DNA of 64,000 bases from Rhineura floridana (lineage: Eukaryota > Chordata > Lepidosauria > Squamata > Rhineuridae), in contig NC_084485.1 in NCBI RefSeq assembly GCF_030035675.1, forward strand, positions 93,640,838 through 93,704,837, given 5' to 3'. Of the stretch, positions 22,460-33,218 are shown piece by piece. Position numbers and translations under genes: made by a program. The notes beneath the pieces were generated by a model. The model did no database searches and had not been told where the DNA came from. It was given only the letters and a program-made list of their open reading frames with translations. Positions within the stretch are counted from its first letter, which is position 1. Each line of letters opens with the position of its first letter.

Positions 22460-24185
22460 CGTGGGGTTATGAGGCGCTATATCATGGGCACTGATTGGAT
22501 GGTCACTATAATAGTAGGTCAACCATTACCCACATACGTGGTAGTTGTTGCTGGGACAAGAATAGCTGTTTCCCAGTAACTGTTGTTAATTTCAATATAC
22601 AAATGCAGTGATTCCCCAGCAAAAAGAGCACTGTGGTTACAATACCTGCTCAGAGTAGTAAGGACTACACACATTCTGCCCAAAAGATTAATACTGTCTG
22701 AAACGGTTGTAGGAGAATGGATTTGCCTTATTAGTCTTGCAAAGGATGCTGGTACACCTCCATCAGTACAAATTTCTCAATGTGCTCTTGGAACTATAAA
22801 TATGTTTTATCTCAGAATGCTTGTCTATAGCACTCCTTGGTTGTTTGGTACCCTTGGGCATGAAGGAGATTTTGAGAATGTGCTGGCATTGATGGATGCG
22901 CTGGCCATGTCCAATTCAACACATGATCACTGTAAGTCTGAAGGAGGCGTATGCACGCATGGATGTTCATGTTCATCCACACAAACAGAAATTTATTTAT
23001 TAGATTTACATCCTGTCCTTTCTTCCAGTAACAGCCCAGAAATTAGAGAGCTCCTACATGTATTTTGTACTCATGGGTACCAAATGACTGAAGAAGGCTT
23101 ATATTAGAGAGGTACCCATATTTTGTAAAGCCAGGACAGTGTTAAAATTATAAGGTGGAGTGGGAGGTAAGGGGGAGGCTTAATGAAATCCACAAGCCCC
23201 AAACCACAGTTCCCCTACCTTTAGCCAATTTACGGCAACCCTCCTTAAAACAGTAGCTAAGGGAGTGCCCTCCTCCCTCCAGCCACAGAGTACCCAATGT
23301 ACTTTCTTGGGCAGCACTTGCAGAGTGATATATACCTTCCCATTATCCCCATGCCAATATTAGCTAAGGAATGAATGAAGGGTTAACTACCCTTTCCATG
23401 CTAAGACATGCAACATCACTCCAATACCCTTTTTGTGAGGGGCCTTGGGAGGAGTATTTAACCCTTTCCCCAACTACCCTATTCCCTCTCCAAATTGCTC
23501 CCACCCCTAGCAACTTTTCTACTGTGAAATTTCAAATGTCTGTTTCCAAGGGCAGTCTTGTCTTTGCCCTCACCAATACACAGTTGAAATCTGTGCAGGG
23601 GAATGCCTTTATAGTGAGGTAATAGCAGGCAGGGAACCAGTTAAATGCCTCTGTGCTGCCAATGACTCCCTAGGGAAGTGGCTCTTCTTCATCTAAAGGA
23701 TGTTACTAGAATGTAGAGTCTAGTTTGAGCCTAATATTAACAAATGTGTTCCATCAGTAGTATGTCAATTTGAAAAAGAGGGAATGGAAATTTGCCACTA
23801 ACCCCTATGAAGTATCAATTTTTAAGAATGATCATATTGGAAATATATCATAAAGAGAAGTAGGACTATAATCTTATCATTATATGATAAAAGCCACCTG
23901 TTGTAGTTCATTTGCTTAGCATATGAGAGGAGGAAAGCTTGAAGAAAGCAAAGATTAACCCATCACATATGTTTGGGGTAGGCTGTCTCTTTGGGCTGCC
24001 AGCCCCCTGAAGAACACCCACTAGGTAAGAAGGTAAGGATCACACATGTTATGTCTTCTGATCTGATAATTACATACAGTTATTTTGTTATCTGTGTGCA
24101 CAATGTCAAAAAGACATGCATATCACAAAGTATATCTGTGACTGAAACAACTGGAAGCTGCTGTTTTCTGCCTTCTGACACATAA
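22460..24185. other. Mostly unassigned, with one L2 tail
   Basis: An L2 3' tail in minus orientation lies at 22,985-23,040 (ATTTATTTATTAGATTTACA). The 174-residue open frame 22,583-23,107 runs through that tail and has no recognisable domain, so it is not called. The remainder is unassigned. Confidence 0.45.
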
Positions 24186-24189
24186 ATAA

Positions 24190-24385
24190 TTTTGAAGAGT
24201 TGTACCTCAGTGATAGAGCATCTGCTTTGCACGCAGAAGGCCCCAGGTTCAATCCTTGGTATCTCCAGCTAGGGCTGGGAGAACTGGGCCTGAAACCCTG
24301 GAGAGCCACTGCCAGTCAGTGTAGACGCTACCGAGCTAGATGAATGAATGATCTGACTCAATATAAGGCAGACTTCATTGTTTCT
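24190..24385 (+). mobile_element. tRNA-derived SINE, second family
   Basis: Head TACCTCAGTGATAGAGCATC (A box) and AGGTTCAATCCTTGGTATC (B box), then ..ACCCTGGAGAGCCACTGCC..GTCAGTGTAGACGC, and the tail GATCTGACTCAATATAAGGC. Other copies are at 42,115-42,320 (+), 48,840-49,025 (-) and 52,280-52,436 (-), with a piece at 24,945-25,030. Confidence 0.85.
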
Positions 24386-24451
24386 AATTTCAAACAAGTG
24401 TGGTGGGAAGACGAGGCCCTAATGTGCTTTTACAGTCAACTACGAAAGTGG

Positions 24452-24695
24452 ACGCCAATGGCCATACTACCCTAAACACATCTGATCTCGGAAGCTAAGC
24501 AGGGTCAGGCCTTGGGATGGGAGACCGCCTGGGAATACCAGGTGCCATAGGCTTAGAGGAAGGCAATGGTCAACCACCTCTGAATACCTCTTACCATGAC
24601 AATCCTATGAATATATCCAAAAGATTCATAGGGTCGCCATAGGTCGAAGGCATATAACAACAGCAGCAAGAAAGGCATATAACAACAGCAGCAAG
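24452..24695 (+). mobile_element. 5S rRNA-derived SINE with BovB-like tail
   Basis: The head at about 24,454-24,560 is 5S rRNA with small deletions: GGCCATACTACCCTAAACAC, TGATCTCGGAAGCTAAGCAG, GATGGGAGACCGCCTGGGAA, TACCAGGTGCCATAGGCTTA. The body reads GAGGAAGGCAATGGTCAACC, close to the tRNA-headed SINE, and the tail GGGTCGCCATAGGTCG..GGCATATAACAACAGC is BovB-like. The last 25 bases of the tail are tandemly duplicated. Matches the 5S-Sauria SINE class. It is not a functional 5S gene: internal segments of 5S are missing. Confidence 0.88.
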
Positions 24696-24714
24696 ATTAG
24701 TGGATTCTGTACAT

Positions 24715-24854
24715 CAGGAGTGGGGAACCTCTGGCCTTCCAGATGATGCTGAATTACAACTCACGTTAGCTGCAGCAAGCATGGCCAATGGCCAGGGATG
24801 ATGGGAGCTGTAGTTCAGCAACATCTGGGGGCCAAAGGCTCCCCACACCTTCTG
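24715..24854. mobile_element. Palindromic hAT MITE (CAGGAGTGGGGAACC type)
   Basis: Arms CAGGAGTGGGGAACCTCTGG and ..CCAAAGGCTCCCCACACCTTCTG flank the shared core (ATTACAACTCACGTTAGC..GATGATGGGAGCTGTAGTT). Target duplication not convincing. Confidence 0.7.
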
Positions 24855-24944
24855 CACATAATCAAAAGCACATTAGTAGGTCCTTTAGTAACATATTTGA
24901 AAACCACCAAAATGGGAATCGTATCATTGTGGTATTTGCACACA

Positions 24945-25030
24945 TAAGGCTCAAGATCCAATCCCTGGTGTCTCTGGTAAAAAGGAACTCAAGTAGCAGG
25001 AGTGGCAAAGACCTCTGCTTCAGGCTTTGG
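24945..25030 (+). mobile_element. Partial tRNA-derived SINE
   Basis: AAGATCCAATCCCTGGTGTC (B box) then AAAAAGGAACTCAAGTAGCA and GGCAAAGACCTCTGCTT match the 24,190 SINE family, including a segment that copy lacks. Cut off where the LINE 3' end begins. Confidence 0.55.
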
Positions 25031-28000
25031 ATGGCCATTCAGAGCTCATTCATTGGCGATCACTCGTGGCCGAGTAAGATTGTCTTCCCAGATAAGGTCT
25101 TTAACAATGGGTCCGTAAGTGACTGTGGAGGCCAATTCTGGATCCATACAGCCTCCCACAGTGAGGACATAAGTTTCCAGATGGAAGATGGTCACGATGA
25201 GGATTTGCTTGATGTGCCTTCCACTTAGCTCGTCTGTCCCTTTCGCCCTGTACTTGTGTTTCTTCAAAGTCCATAGCACCATTGAAAATGGCCGACCTCC
25301 AATTGGGACGCTCATGGGCCAAGGCTTCCCAGTTTTCGATGCTCATGTTACATTTTTTTAGATTAGCTTTGAGAACATCTTTAAACTTCTTTTGCTGTCC
25401 ACCGATATTCCATTTTCCATCCTTAAGTTGGGAGTAAAGTAGCTGCTTTGGAAGATGGTGATCAGGCATTCGAACAACATGGTCGGTCCAGTGAAGTTGA
25501 TGTTGGAGGATCATTGTTTCAACGCTGGTGGTCTTTGCTTCTTCCAATACGCTAACATTAGTCCACCTATCTTCCCAAGTAATTTGCAGAATTTTCCAGA
25601 GGCAGCGTTGGTGGAATCTTTCAAGAAGTTGGGAGTGGCATTTATAGATGGTCCATGTTTCACAAGCGTACAGTCAGGTCGGTAGTACAATGGGTTTGTA
25701 AATAAGCATTTTGGTCTCCCTGCGAATATCCTGATCCTTGAACACTCTACGCTTCATTCAGAAGAATGCGGCACTCGCAGAGCTCAGATGACGCTGAATT
25801 TCAGCGTCAATGTCAGCTTTTACAGACAGATGGCTGCCAAGATAAGAAAAGTGATTGACATTCTCCAGCGTTGCACCATTAAGCTGGATTGATGGTGCTA
25901 CAGAGGAATTGGTTTGCACTTGCTGATGAAGCACTTTGGGTTTTTTTTATGTTAAGTGAGAGGCCAAGCTTTTCATATGCTTCTGCAAAGACATTTAAGA
26001 TAGTTTGAAGATCTTCCTCTGAATGTGTGGAGACTACATTATCATCGGCATATTGAAGTTCTATGACAGAGGTTGTAATTACCTTACTTTTTGCTTTCAG
26101 CCTACTGAGATTAAAAAGTTTTCCATCTGTTCAATATGTGATTTCCACGCCAGTGGGAAGTTTCCCCTCAACAAGGTGTCGAATCATGGCGATGAAAGTA
26201 GCAAATAAGGTTGGAGCAATGACAAATCCCTGTTTAATGCCTGATCCCACTTTGAATGGATCACTTTGAGAGCCATTGTTATCCAAAATTGTTGCCATCA
26301 TGTTGTCATGGAGGAGTCGCAAAATATTCACAAATTTATCAGGGCGTTTATTGATCTGACTAAGGCCTTTGATACTGTAAATCGAACTGGTCTCTGGACC
26401 ATCCTTCTGAAAATTGAACGCCATATACAGAGGTCGGTTTTGCTCCCTGTATTTTTCCTGAAGCTGTTGTGCAGTGAAGATCATGTCCACTGTCCCCCTG
26501 GAAGGGCGGAAACCATTTTGGGATTCAGGGAGGAAGTCTTCTAAGATAGGTAGGAGGCAATTTGCGAGGATCCTTGCAAGGATTTTACCTGCCATAGCTA
26601 GAAAAGAGATCCCTCTGTAGTTCCCACAATCTGTTCTATCACCCTTCTTGAAAAGAGTTATAATTATGGCATCCCTAAAGTCTTCCAGGATCTCCTCCCT
26701 CATCCAGATTTTTTCAATGAGCTTATGAAATTGTTGTGTAAGTTCAGGCCCACCTTCTTTAAAGACTTCAGCAGGAATCTCATCATGTCCACTAGCTTTG
26801 TTATTCTTCATTTGATTAATGGCTTTACTGACTTCATCCAAATTAGGGAATACTGCAAGCTCATCTCTAATTTGTTGTTGCGGGATTTGCGAGAAGACCT
26901 CATCAGCCACAATAGAGTTACGATTAAGGAGGTCGTGGTAATGCTCTTTCCAACGCAGTGCAATAGACTCTTTGTCCTTTAGAAGTTTGGTACCATCTAT
27001 TGAACATAAGGGATTTGTAGCATAATTTGTTGGTCCGTAGATGGCCTTTGTGGCATTAAAAAAGCCCCATGCATCATGAGCATCTGCAAAATGCTGGATT
27101 TCTTGAGCTTTCTTTATCCACCAGGCGTTCTTAAGTTCTCTAGTTCTTTGGACCTCAGCCTTTGCACTGGCATAGATTTTTTTTCTTAGCAGCACAGTTA
27201 ATGTCTTTTTGCCATATCTGGAAGGCTTTCCTTTTCTTGTCAATCTCACTGTCATTCTCATCAAACCAGTCCTGATGTTTCTTAGTTTGGTATCCAATAG
27301 TTTGTTCACATGCTGCAATAATGGAAGTCTTCAGTTTAATCCAGTGTTCCTCAATGTTTTCAGGGGGTTCCGTAGGTAGATGTTTCTTGAGAGTTGTTTG
27401 AAAGCAAGCTCACTTAATAGGATCTTGAAGGGAGTGGATGTTCATTTTACGCCTTGGTCTTCTTCCTTGGAGCCTACGTTGAGGAACTATATTAATGGCC
27501 ATAGTGGATCGAATTAATCTGTGATCTGTCCAGCAGTCATCAGTACTCGTCATGGCCCTGATGAGGAGTACATCATGACGATCTCTGGCATGGACAATTA
27601 CGTAATCCAGGAGATGCCAGTGCTTTGACTGAGGGTGCTTCCATGATGTTTTAAATTTATCTTTCTGGTGAAAGTGTGTGTTTGTAATAACAAGATTATG
27701 CTCTGCACATTTAGTCAGAAGTAGAATGCCATTCAGGTTGCTATTGCCAACTCCTTCTTTCCCAATGTTTCTGGCCATAAATCAAAATCACGCCCAACTC
27801 TTGCATTGAAATCGCCCAGGAGGATAATTTTATCCTCCTTAGGTATCTCTGATAAGATGATGTCCAGCTGGGTATAAACATTTTCCTTGATGTGTTCATC
27901 AGCATCTAACGTTGGTGCATAAGCACTTAAAATGGTTGCCTGCTGGGTTTTGGCGAGTTTTAATTGGAAAAAGGACCACTGGTCTGACTATGGTGTATGG
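25031..28000 (-). mobile_element. APE-type non-LTR retrotransposon (RTE/Rex-like, clade uncertain), 5'-truncated
   Basis: Minus-strand LINE of about 3 kb. Its order from 5' to 3' is AP endonuclease, reverse transcriptase, maturase-like C-terminal region and C2H2 finger, then a short 3' UTR ending near 25,031-25,045 (GATCGCCAATGAATGAGCTC on the minus strand). The 5' end is lost inside the endonuclease domain, near 28,000. It adjoins a truncated SINE on its 3' side. It differs from the L2 and BovB copies in the same window. Confidence 0.8.
25101..27980 (-). pseudogene. LINE ORF2: endonuclease, reverse transcriptase and C2H2 finger (decayed)
   Basis: Endonuclease pieces include the LLGDFNARV-like block (near 27,800) and LDYVIVHARDR..DCWTDHRLI (27,480-27,620). 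The longest open piece, 26,131-27,318, covers the reverse transcriptase fingers and palm (NNKASGHDEIPAEVF, TLFKKGDRTDCGNYRGIS, ESQNGFRPSRGTVDMIF). The catalytic block reads VIELQYADDNVVS near 26,030-26,070 in another frame. The last piece, 25,101-25,547, ends in a C2H2 finger, CPHCGRLYGSRIGLHSHLRTH minus its last base triplets' order confirmed at about 25,101-25,170. Several frame changes and at least one rearrangement (after YMAFNF) separate the pieces, so it is not functional. Confidence 0.82.
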
Positions 28001-28349
28001 CAGCTTCATATGTTCAGATGCATGTATGTTCAAAAGAATGATAGAGGCACAGCCATTCATGTGTTATAGACATACGGATTAAACTATTGTAATATGCTGT
28101 ACAGAAAGTTGTCTTATATGTAGCCACTAGGATGTTGAGTGACGCAGGCTACATACTTATAAAGCATAAAACATAAATTTTGTAGTGACTTTAATGTTTC
28201 CCAGTTAGTTTTTGGGCCCGTTTATTGTGCTGATTTTGAGCTTTTAAAATATTAATAGTCTGGGCACAGGATACTTGCAGGACCCCTGCTCTCATAGAGA
28301 TTTTACAGACACCCTGCTTCATAGCATAGAAATTGTGGTGGTGGCAACA

Positions 28350-28530
28350 CAGGGCAGGGCCTACTCTGTAGTCCCACTAACCCTATAGAACTCCCTCCTT
28401 AAGGAACTTCACCTTGCCTCTTCCTTATTAGCTTTTAGGTACCAGGGCAAGGCTACCGTCTTCTGGAAGGCTTTTAGATTAGCTCTTTTTCTTGCTTCTG
28501 CTGCTCAGATCAACATTACTACTAATTAGT
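28350..28530 (+). mobile_element. L2 C-terminal coding fragment
   Basis: Plus-strand translation GRAYSVVPLTL..NSLLKELHLASSLLAF then KATVFWKAF corresponds to the L2 end RAFSVVAPELWNSLPEE..FRRQVKTFLYSQAF. Diverged. Confidence 0.6.
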
Positions 28531-28559
28531 ATCTATAGGTTATTTTAATATATTCTTTA

Positions 28560-30020
28560 TTGTACATGATTATTGATTTATAATGCTTGTCTTCTGTCCT
28601 CATCATATGATCTAATGGTGGGTTATGATAAATTAAAACAAAACAAACCAGAAAAGATAAGATCATATCTAAAATCAACTGTAAAAAAAAATCACCTGTA
28701 AGATCAATCATAAAACATCTTTCGTAGCTAATACATCTCCATACAACAGCAAAAAACAGTACTATGAGCCCAAAAAGGCCCAGGAAAACAGGCAGGACTT
28801 TACCTGGTGGTGAAATATCAACAGAGTCACATCAGTCACACTTCCCAGAGAAGGGTATTCCATAATTGGGGTGCCACAGTGGAAAGTATGTTTTGTTGAT
28901 CATCTGGGAGCCTTCACAAATATGTTAACATTTACACATATTTGAATAAAAATAATATATTGTGATTTGGTAGGCTAGGCACCATCAATAGAGCATCCTC
29001 CACAGCTCTTAGAGCATGGGTTGGTGCATACTGGAAAAGGTTCTCCTTCAAGTAACCAGCCCCCAAGCCATTTAGGGCTTTATGTGTGAAAGTGAGCACC
29101 TTAAATTGGGGAGTAGTTAACTGGAAGCCCAGCCAATTCTTTTAACAATGGTGTCACATGGTCAAACCAATGTTAGTGACAGCATTTAGCACCGGATGAA
29201 GCTTCCAGACCTCTTTCAAGGGAAGTCCCACATAGAGCACATTGCAGTAGTCTAATTGGGAGGTTACCAGAGCATGTATTACTGTAGCAAAAATATCCCT
29301 GTTTAGGAAAACTGTAGCTGGTGAACCAGCTGGAGTTTTGAATAGGCCCCTCTCTTGAGATTGAGGCTACATAAGCCTTGAATGTTGGTTCCAGGTGTAC
29401 TACCAGATGGTGCACCTACTCCTTCAGGGGGAGTGCAACCCCATCCAAAACAGGCTACCTAACCACATCAGGAAATGGGGACTGTCCACCATCAGTATCT
29501 CTGTCTTGTCTGGATTCAGTTTCCATGTATTGGCCCTCATCCAGTCCATTACTGACTCTAGACAATGGTTCAGCACATCAGCTTCTCTTGATTCAGATGG
29601 AATAGGAGTGGGGAATCTCAGGGCCAGGGGCCAAATGCAGCCCTCAGGCTTCTCCACCTGGCCCGTGGGATTCTGTCCAGGCCATACCCCTCCCCCAGGA
29701 TACACGCTTCACTGGCCTTGCTACACATCATCGTCAAGTGCTTTTGCCTGATTGCAATGTGCCCTTGAACTATGGTAATCCTTCTTGCTCGCCTGGATGA
29801 AAGATGAGTGTGCGTGTGTGCATGGCTGGAATGTAGCCTATTGTACAAAGATAAGAATCACATCCATGGCCCCTCCCACTTTTGCCTTTGGCCACACCCA
29901 CCACTGGTATGTGGACCCGTAGAAGATTGCCCTTGGGCTGAAAAGGGTTCCCCAGGCCTGGAATAGAGAAAAAGAGTTGGAGGTCATCCACATATTGGTG
30001 ACACTGCACCCCAGATCTTT
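28560..30020 (-). mobile_element. L2 LINE copy, interrupted by a hAT element
   Basis: From the 3' UTR at about 28,560 it runs through the C-terminal region (GTAGTCTAATTGGGAGGTTACCAGAGC at 29,245-29,275) and the segment DVLNHCLESVMDWMRANTWK, then LNPDKTEILMVD. Beyond the hAT insertion (29,603-29,960) the reverse transcriptase catalytic block continues as MQCHQYVDDLQLFFS. It is 5'-truncated near 30,020 and degenerate. Confidence 0.8.
29603..29960. mobile_element. Non-autonomous hAT element, 358 bp, in L2
   Basis: Ends TAGGAGTGGGGAATCTCAGG and CTGAAAAGGGTTCCCCAGGCCTG are related inverted ends. The L2 coding sequence resumes on both sides, which fixes the position. Target duplication weak (AGATGGAA versus GAATAGAG). 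The interior is not palindromic. Confidence 0.65.
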
Positions 30021-30180
30021 GGATCTAAAAGTTGTCCGCAAAGGAAAAAGTTTCAGAGACCCAAGTTTTACTTTATTTTTTGATAGCACAATTTCTACCC
30101 TCAAGAAAACTCAAGGTTGTTGTCATGACCAAGACTGGAAATTTTGCTCCCATTTTGGACTCCAGTTTAGACTTGTCTAA

Positions 30181-31105
30181 GGCCAGAGTGAGGCGATTAC
30201 CTCAGGCAGCAGATGCTGGGGGGGGGCAGCAGTGGCCATCTGCTGCTCCTGAGCTGCTCCTGAGCCCCCCTGCCATTGCCCTCTGTTGAAGGACAGAGCT
30301 GTGTATGCCGCACAGCCTGTCCCAGGGCCCTCAACTAGCTGTCATGGCTCCCTCAGAGGACTCCTCAGATGAGGACGACTCGGGAGTAACAGCAGCAGAC
30401 CCAGGAGCAGCAGACCCAGAAGGAGACACGGAGGAGCCTCCTGAGAATCCAGCTCCTTCTCCCCCTCAGCTGCAGAGCACCCCAGATACAGCAGAGGCCC
30501 TGCAGCCAGACGCAGACAGTGAACAGGATACTCCCCCCTCACCTGCAGAACGTAGACAGCAGAAGGTCAGGCAGAAGAGAGGCAGGCCCGTCTCCTTAAG
30601 GCCCAAACGCTGAGGGCTCACACCTGCTGTCAAACCTGCTCCTTATAAGGCACCCCTTGCCTTCAGCTTGTTGCTGACTGCAACGTCAGGCGTGGCTCGT
30701 GTATACCTAGTTTCCCTGCAGCATCTCTTGGACTGACCCCTTGGCCATTGATCCCGGACCTCTACTGACCTCGCTTCTGGACTTCGGACTTGGAAAGTAA
30801 GCTTCAGACAGGCCTGGCCCTTATCAGGTTCCCTCCTCGTTTGCCTGGCAGATTTATAACCAGACTGCTGGCTAAGGACTTTCCTCCCCTGCTAACGACC
30901 CAGGCATTTCCAGCCCCACCGGCACTGCTGTCTCAGTGCAGAGCTGACACTAGCCTGCTGCTTTACATGTGGTGAACACTATCCTGTTGCCACTGTTTAA
31001 GTAAGATTCAACTACCAGTCCAGTCACCTTTGGACTGGTGGAATGGGGAGGGGATGCCATCTCGTCCTTTGCCTCAGGCAGTAAAATGTCATGGGCTGGC
31101 CCTGT
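30181..31105. mobile_element. GC-rich repeat, probably hAT-like, split by the solo LTR
   Basis: Left end GGCCAGAGTGAGGCGATTAC..CTCAGGCAGCAGATG and right end TTGCCTCAGGCAGTAAAATG..GGGCTGGCCC are partly inverted. Similar ends occur at about 21,150-21,170 and 32,636-32,670. The boundaries are approximate. Confidence 0.4.
30340..30949 (+). mobile_element. Solo LTR of an LTR retrotransposon (fossil)
   Basis: A 610-bp element starting TGTCATGG and ending GCTGACA (inverted TGTCA/TGACA ends). It is flanked by a perfect 5-bp target duplication, CTAGC (30,335-30,339 and 30,950-30,954). A TATA-like CCTTATAAGGC lies at about 30,641-30,651. No internal region adjoins, so it looks like a whole solo LTR left by LTR-LTR recombination. 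Orientation is inferred from the TATA-like box. Family not certain; Ty3/gypsy-like by general resemblance. It sits inside a GC-rich repeat whose halves lie at 30,181-30,334 and 30,955-31,105. Confidence 0.82.
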
Positions 31106-31249
31106 GCTTGTCTCTTAATGCACACAATATAAGCCTTAAGCCAACGTTATGACAAAGCCACTGCCTATGTCGCTCAAGACTTGAACCGAAAGGAAGAAGT
31201 TAATCCCAGTTTCAGTCTGGTCCTAGGCATGAGATGGAGTGCCAGCCTA

Positions 31250-31430
31250 TCTGAATGTAGTCTGCATACATATCTGTTTATCGATCTATCTGTTGAATGT
31301 ATATCCTGCCCTTCCTCCCAAAAGAGCCCAGGTTGGCAAGCATAAACAAAACAGTTTAACAAGAAAAAGAAAAACGTACTAAAAACAGTTAAAATCCTAT
31401 GTGTGAAGGCTGCATTCATTTGATTTTTAT
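31250..31430 (-). mobile_element. L2 3' tail
   Basis: TATCTGTTGAATGTATATCCTGCCCTTCCTCCC..GAGCCCAGG is an L2 terminus in minus orientation followed by about 120 bases of A-rich 3' UTR. Confidence 0.65.
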
Positions 31431-31674
31431 CTGAGGATTGGCCATATGTTTTTCACCAACATGCATTTCAGCAGATTGTCCCCATGTAGACGGCTGGTGC
31501 AGGCATGCTGATTCCACACCCAGGGCCAGATTGGACCTTTTAAGAATTGTCTAAACATGCCCAATTAGCACCAGAAACCCCCAACTTATAGGGTCATGTG
31601 GCACTTGTGAGTTCCTCAGTTATTATGACTAAGTCCATGGAAGTTGGGAACATCAGGCATTGTGAGCCAAGGTG

Positions 31675-31760
31675 GTCCAGCCATCATGGCAAATAGTCAG
31701 GGTTGACAGGAGCTGTAGTCTGCTAACATTTGGAGAGGGTCACACATTCCCCACTCCGGC
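31675..31760. mobile_element. Half of a palindromic hAT MITE
   Basis: GGGTTGACAGGAGCTGTAGT then CTAACATTTGGAGAGGGTCA and the end ATTCCCCACTCC match the right arm of the CAGGAGTGGGGAACC family. The left arm is missing or very degraded. Confidence 0.5.
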
Positions 31761-32970
31761 TGTAAGCAGTTACCGACAATGTAATTTAACGGAACTGCAG
31801 GAAATGCATTATGTAAAAAAATAAATCAAAAGCTCTGGTACCAAAAACACGTTCCAGGGTCTGGTTCAATCTAAGACCTGTTTGTTGCCATTTCATTTGT
31901 CCCCTTAGTGGGAAGGGATCCTGCTAATTATACAAAACTCAGTCTGTCATATTTTGTTCTTACCATCTTCCACTTTTACTGTGAATGCACCTTTAGCCTT
32001 CTGCTGCTGAGGAACAGCAGAGGATGTCTAGAGAAAGAATGGATCAAGCAACCAGGAAAGCAGAGGCAAGCCAAGGACACAAATGAATCTAGGGCCAATG
32101 ATCAGTAGAAACCCATCAGGCCATGGGCAGCCTTGGGTACTCTGTGTGTCAGCAGCAATATAAGTGGATTAGGTAGTTCACCTGAACTTCCACAGTTGTA
32201 TATTGCTGCACCCACATGACTTGGCACTGAAAAGTGGCAGCTGTATCTGGGGATACAATAGGCCAGATGTTATTTCCTCCATGCAGCTATCCACATAATC
32301 AAGGTTGGACTGCTCTGCACAGAGGGATTTACTTGTGTCTGAACTAGCCCAATGAGAGGTTTTGGATGTTCTAAGAAAGAGAGATGAGAAGAAGTGTGTT
32401 GTGTTCTTCCTTCTCTCTCCCCCCCCAATCACTTATTTACTGCTGAGCTCTTGCATTTCCCATTGGAGAGAAACGGATGTGTTGTCTCTGCATCTGGAAC
32501 ACATACATCTCTCCATGGGGAGGGCAGGTGGCAAGATGTACTGGCTCAGCTTTGAATGATCTAAGTACATGTGAGAAGAGGAAGCACCACTCGGTTGTGC
32601 TTCCTGTCCTCCCCTTGTTTAGAACTCCTGGCAGGGTGGGCCTAGGACATTTTGCTACCTAAAGAGAAGAACAAGATGCCCATTTCATGTACAAAAACTG
32701 AGCAGGCTGTCAGTTGAATGTGGCAACAGGACAACATCCTCCACTGACTCTGAGTGGTCTAGAAAGTTTGTTAAATAAAAATGGAAAATAATAAATAATA
32801 TTTGAGTCAGAAATTTCATCAGCAAGAGGCAGCCGACAGGTATGGTGTGGGGTTGAACCAACATGTCAAGAACTAGCTGGAATTTCACAGTCCATAGGGA
32901 TCAGACAAAGAAATGGACTGGCCACAAAGTCCTTGCTACAGGTTAGTGTAACAGGCAACACCATTTAGAT
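31761..32970. other. Mostly unassigned stretch
   Basis: Contains a piece of the dispersed hAT-like repeat at about 32,630-32,760 (compare 20,950-21,175). Small open frames only. Nothing else recognised. Confidence 0.4.
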
Positions 32971-33107
32971 CAGCCTTCCCCAACCTGGTGCCCTCTACAG
33001 GTTTTGGACTTCAATTCCCATCTATCCCAGCCAGCACGGTCAGTGGTTAAGGACAATGGAAAGTTGTAGTCCAAGACATCTAGAGGGCACCAGGTTGAGG
33101 AAGGATG
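32971..33107. mobile_element. Palindromic hAT MITE (CAGCCTTCCCCAACCTGG type)
   Basis: Arms CAGCCTTCCCCAACCTGGTG and CACCAGGTTGAGGAAGGATG surround the shared core (TCAATTCCCATCTATCCCAG..). Flanks ATTTAGAT (32,963-32,970) and ATTTAAAT (33,108-33,115) agree at 7 of 8. Confidence 0.8.
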
Positions 33108-33171
33108 ATTTAAATAAAGATGTTGCTGCAAGTATTGCAGTTCTTACAACAGAACTGAGGATTTGTAATTA

Positions 33172-33173
<2 letters not shown>

Positions 33174-33213
<40 letters not shown>
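33174..33213. repeat. (GT)n microsatellite
   Basis: About 20 uninterrupted GT units. Confidence 0.98.

Positions 33214-33218
<5 letters not shown>

Noticed and set aside
22583-23107. 174-residue plus-strand open frame
   Set aside because: No domain or family resemblance, and its second half runs through an L2 3' tail.
24454-24560. A functional 5S rRNA gene
   Set aside because: Blocks of 5S are missing and the sequence continues into a SINE body and BovB-like tail.
30305-30613. 102-residue acidic open frame as a host gene
   Set aside because: It lies almost wholly inside the solo LTR, which has its own target duplications, and has no splice or conservation support.
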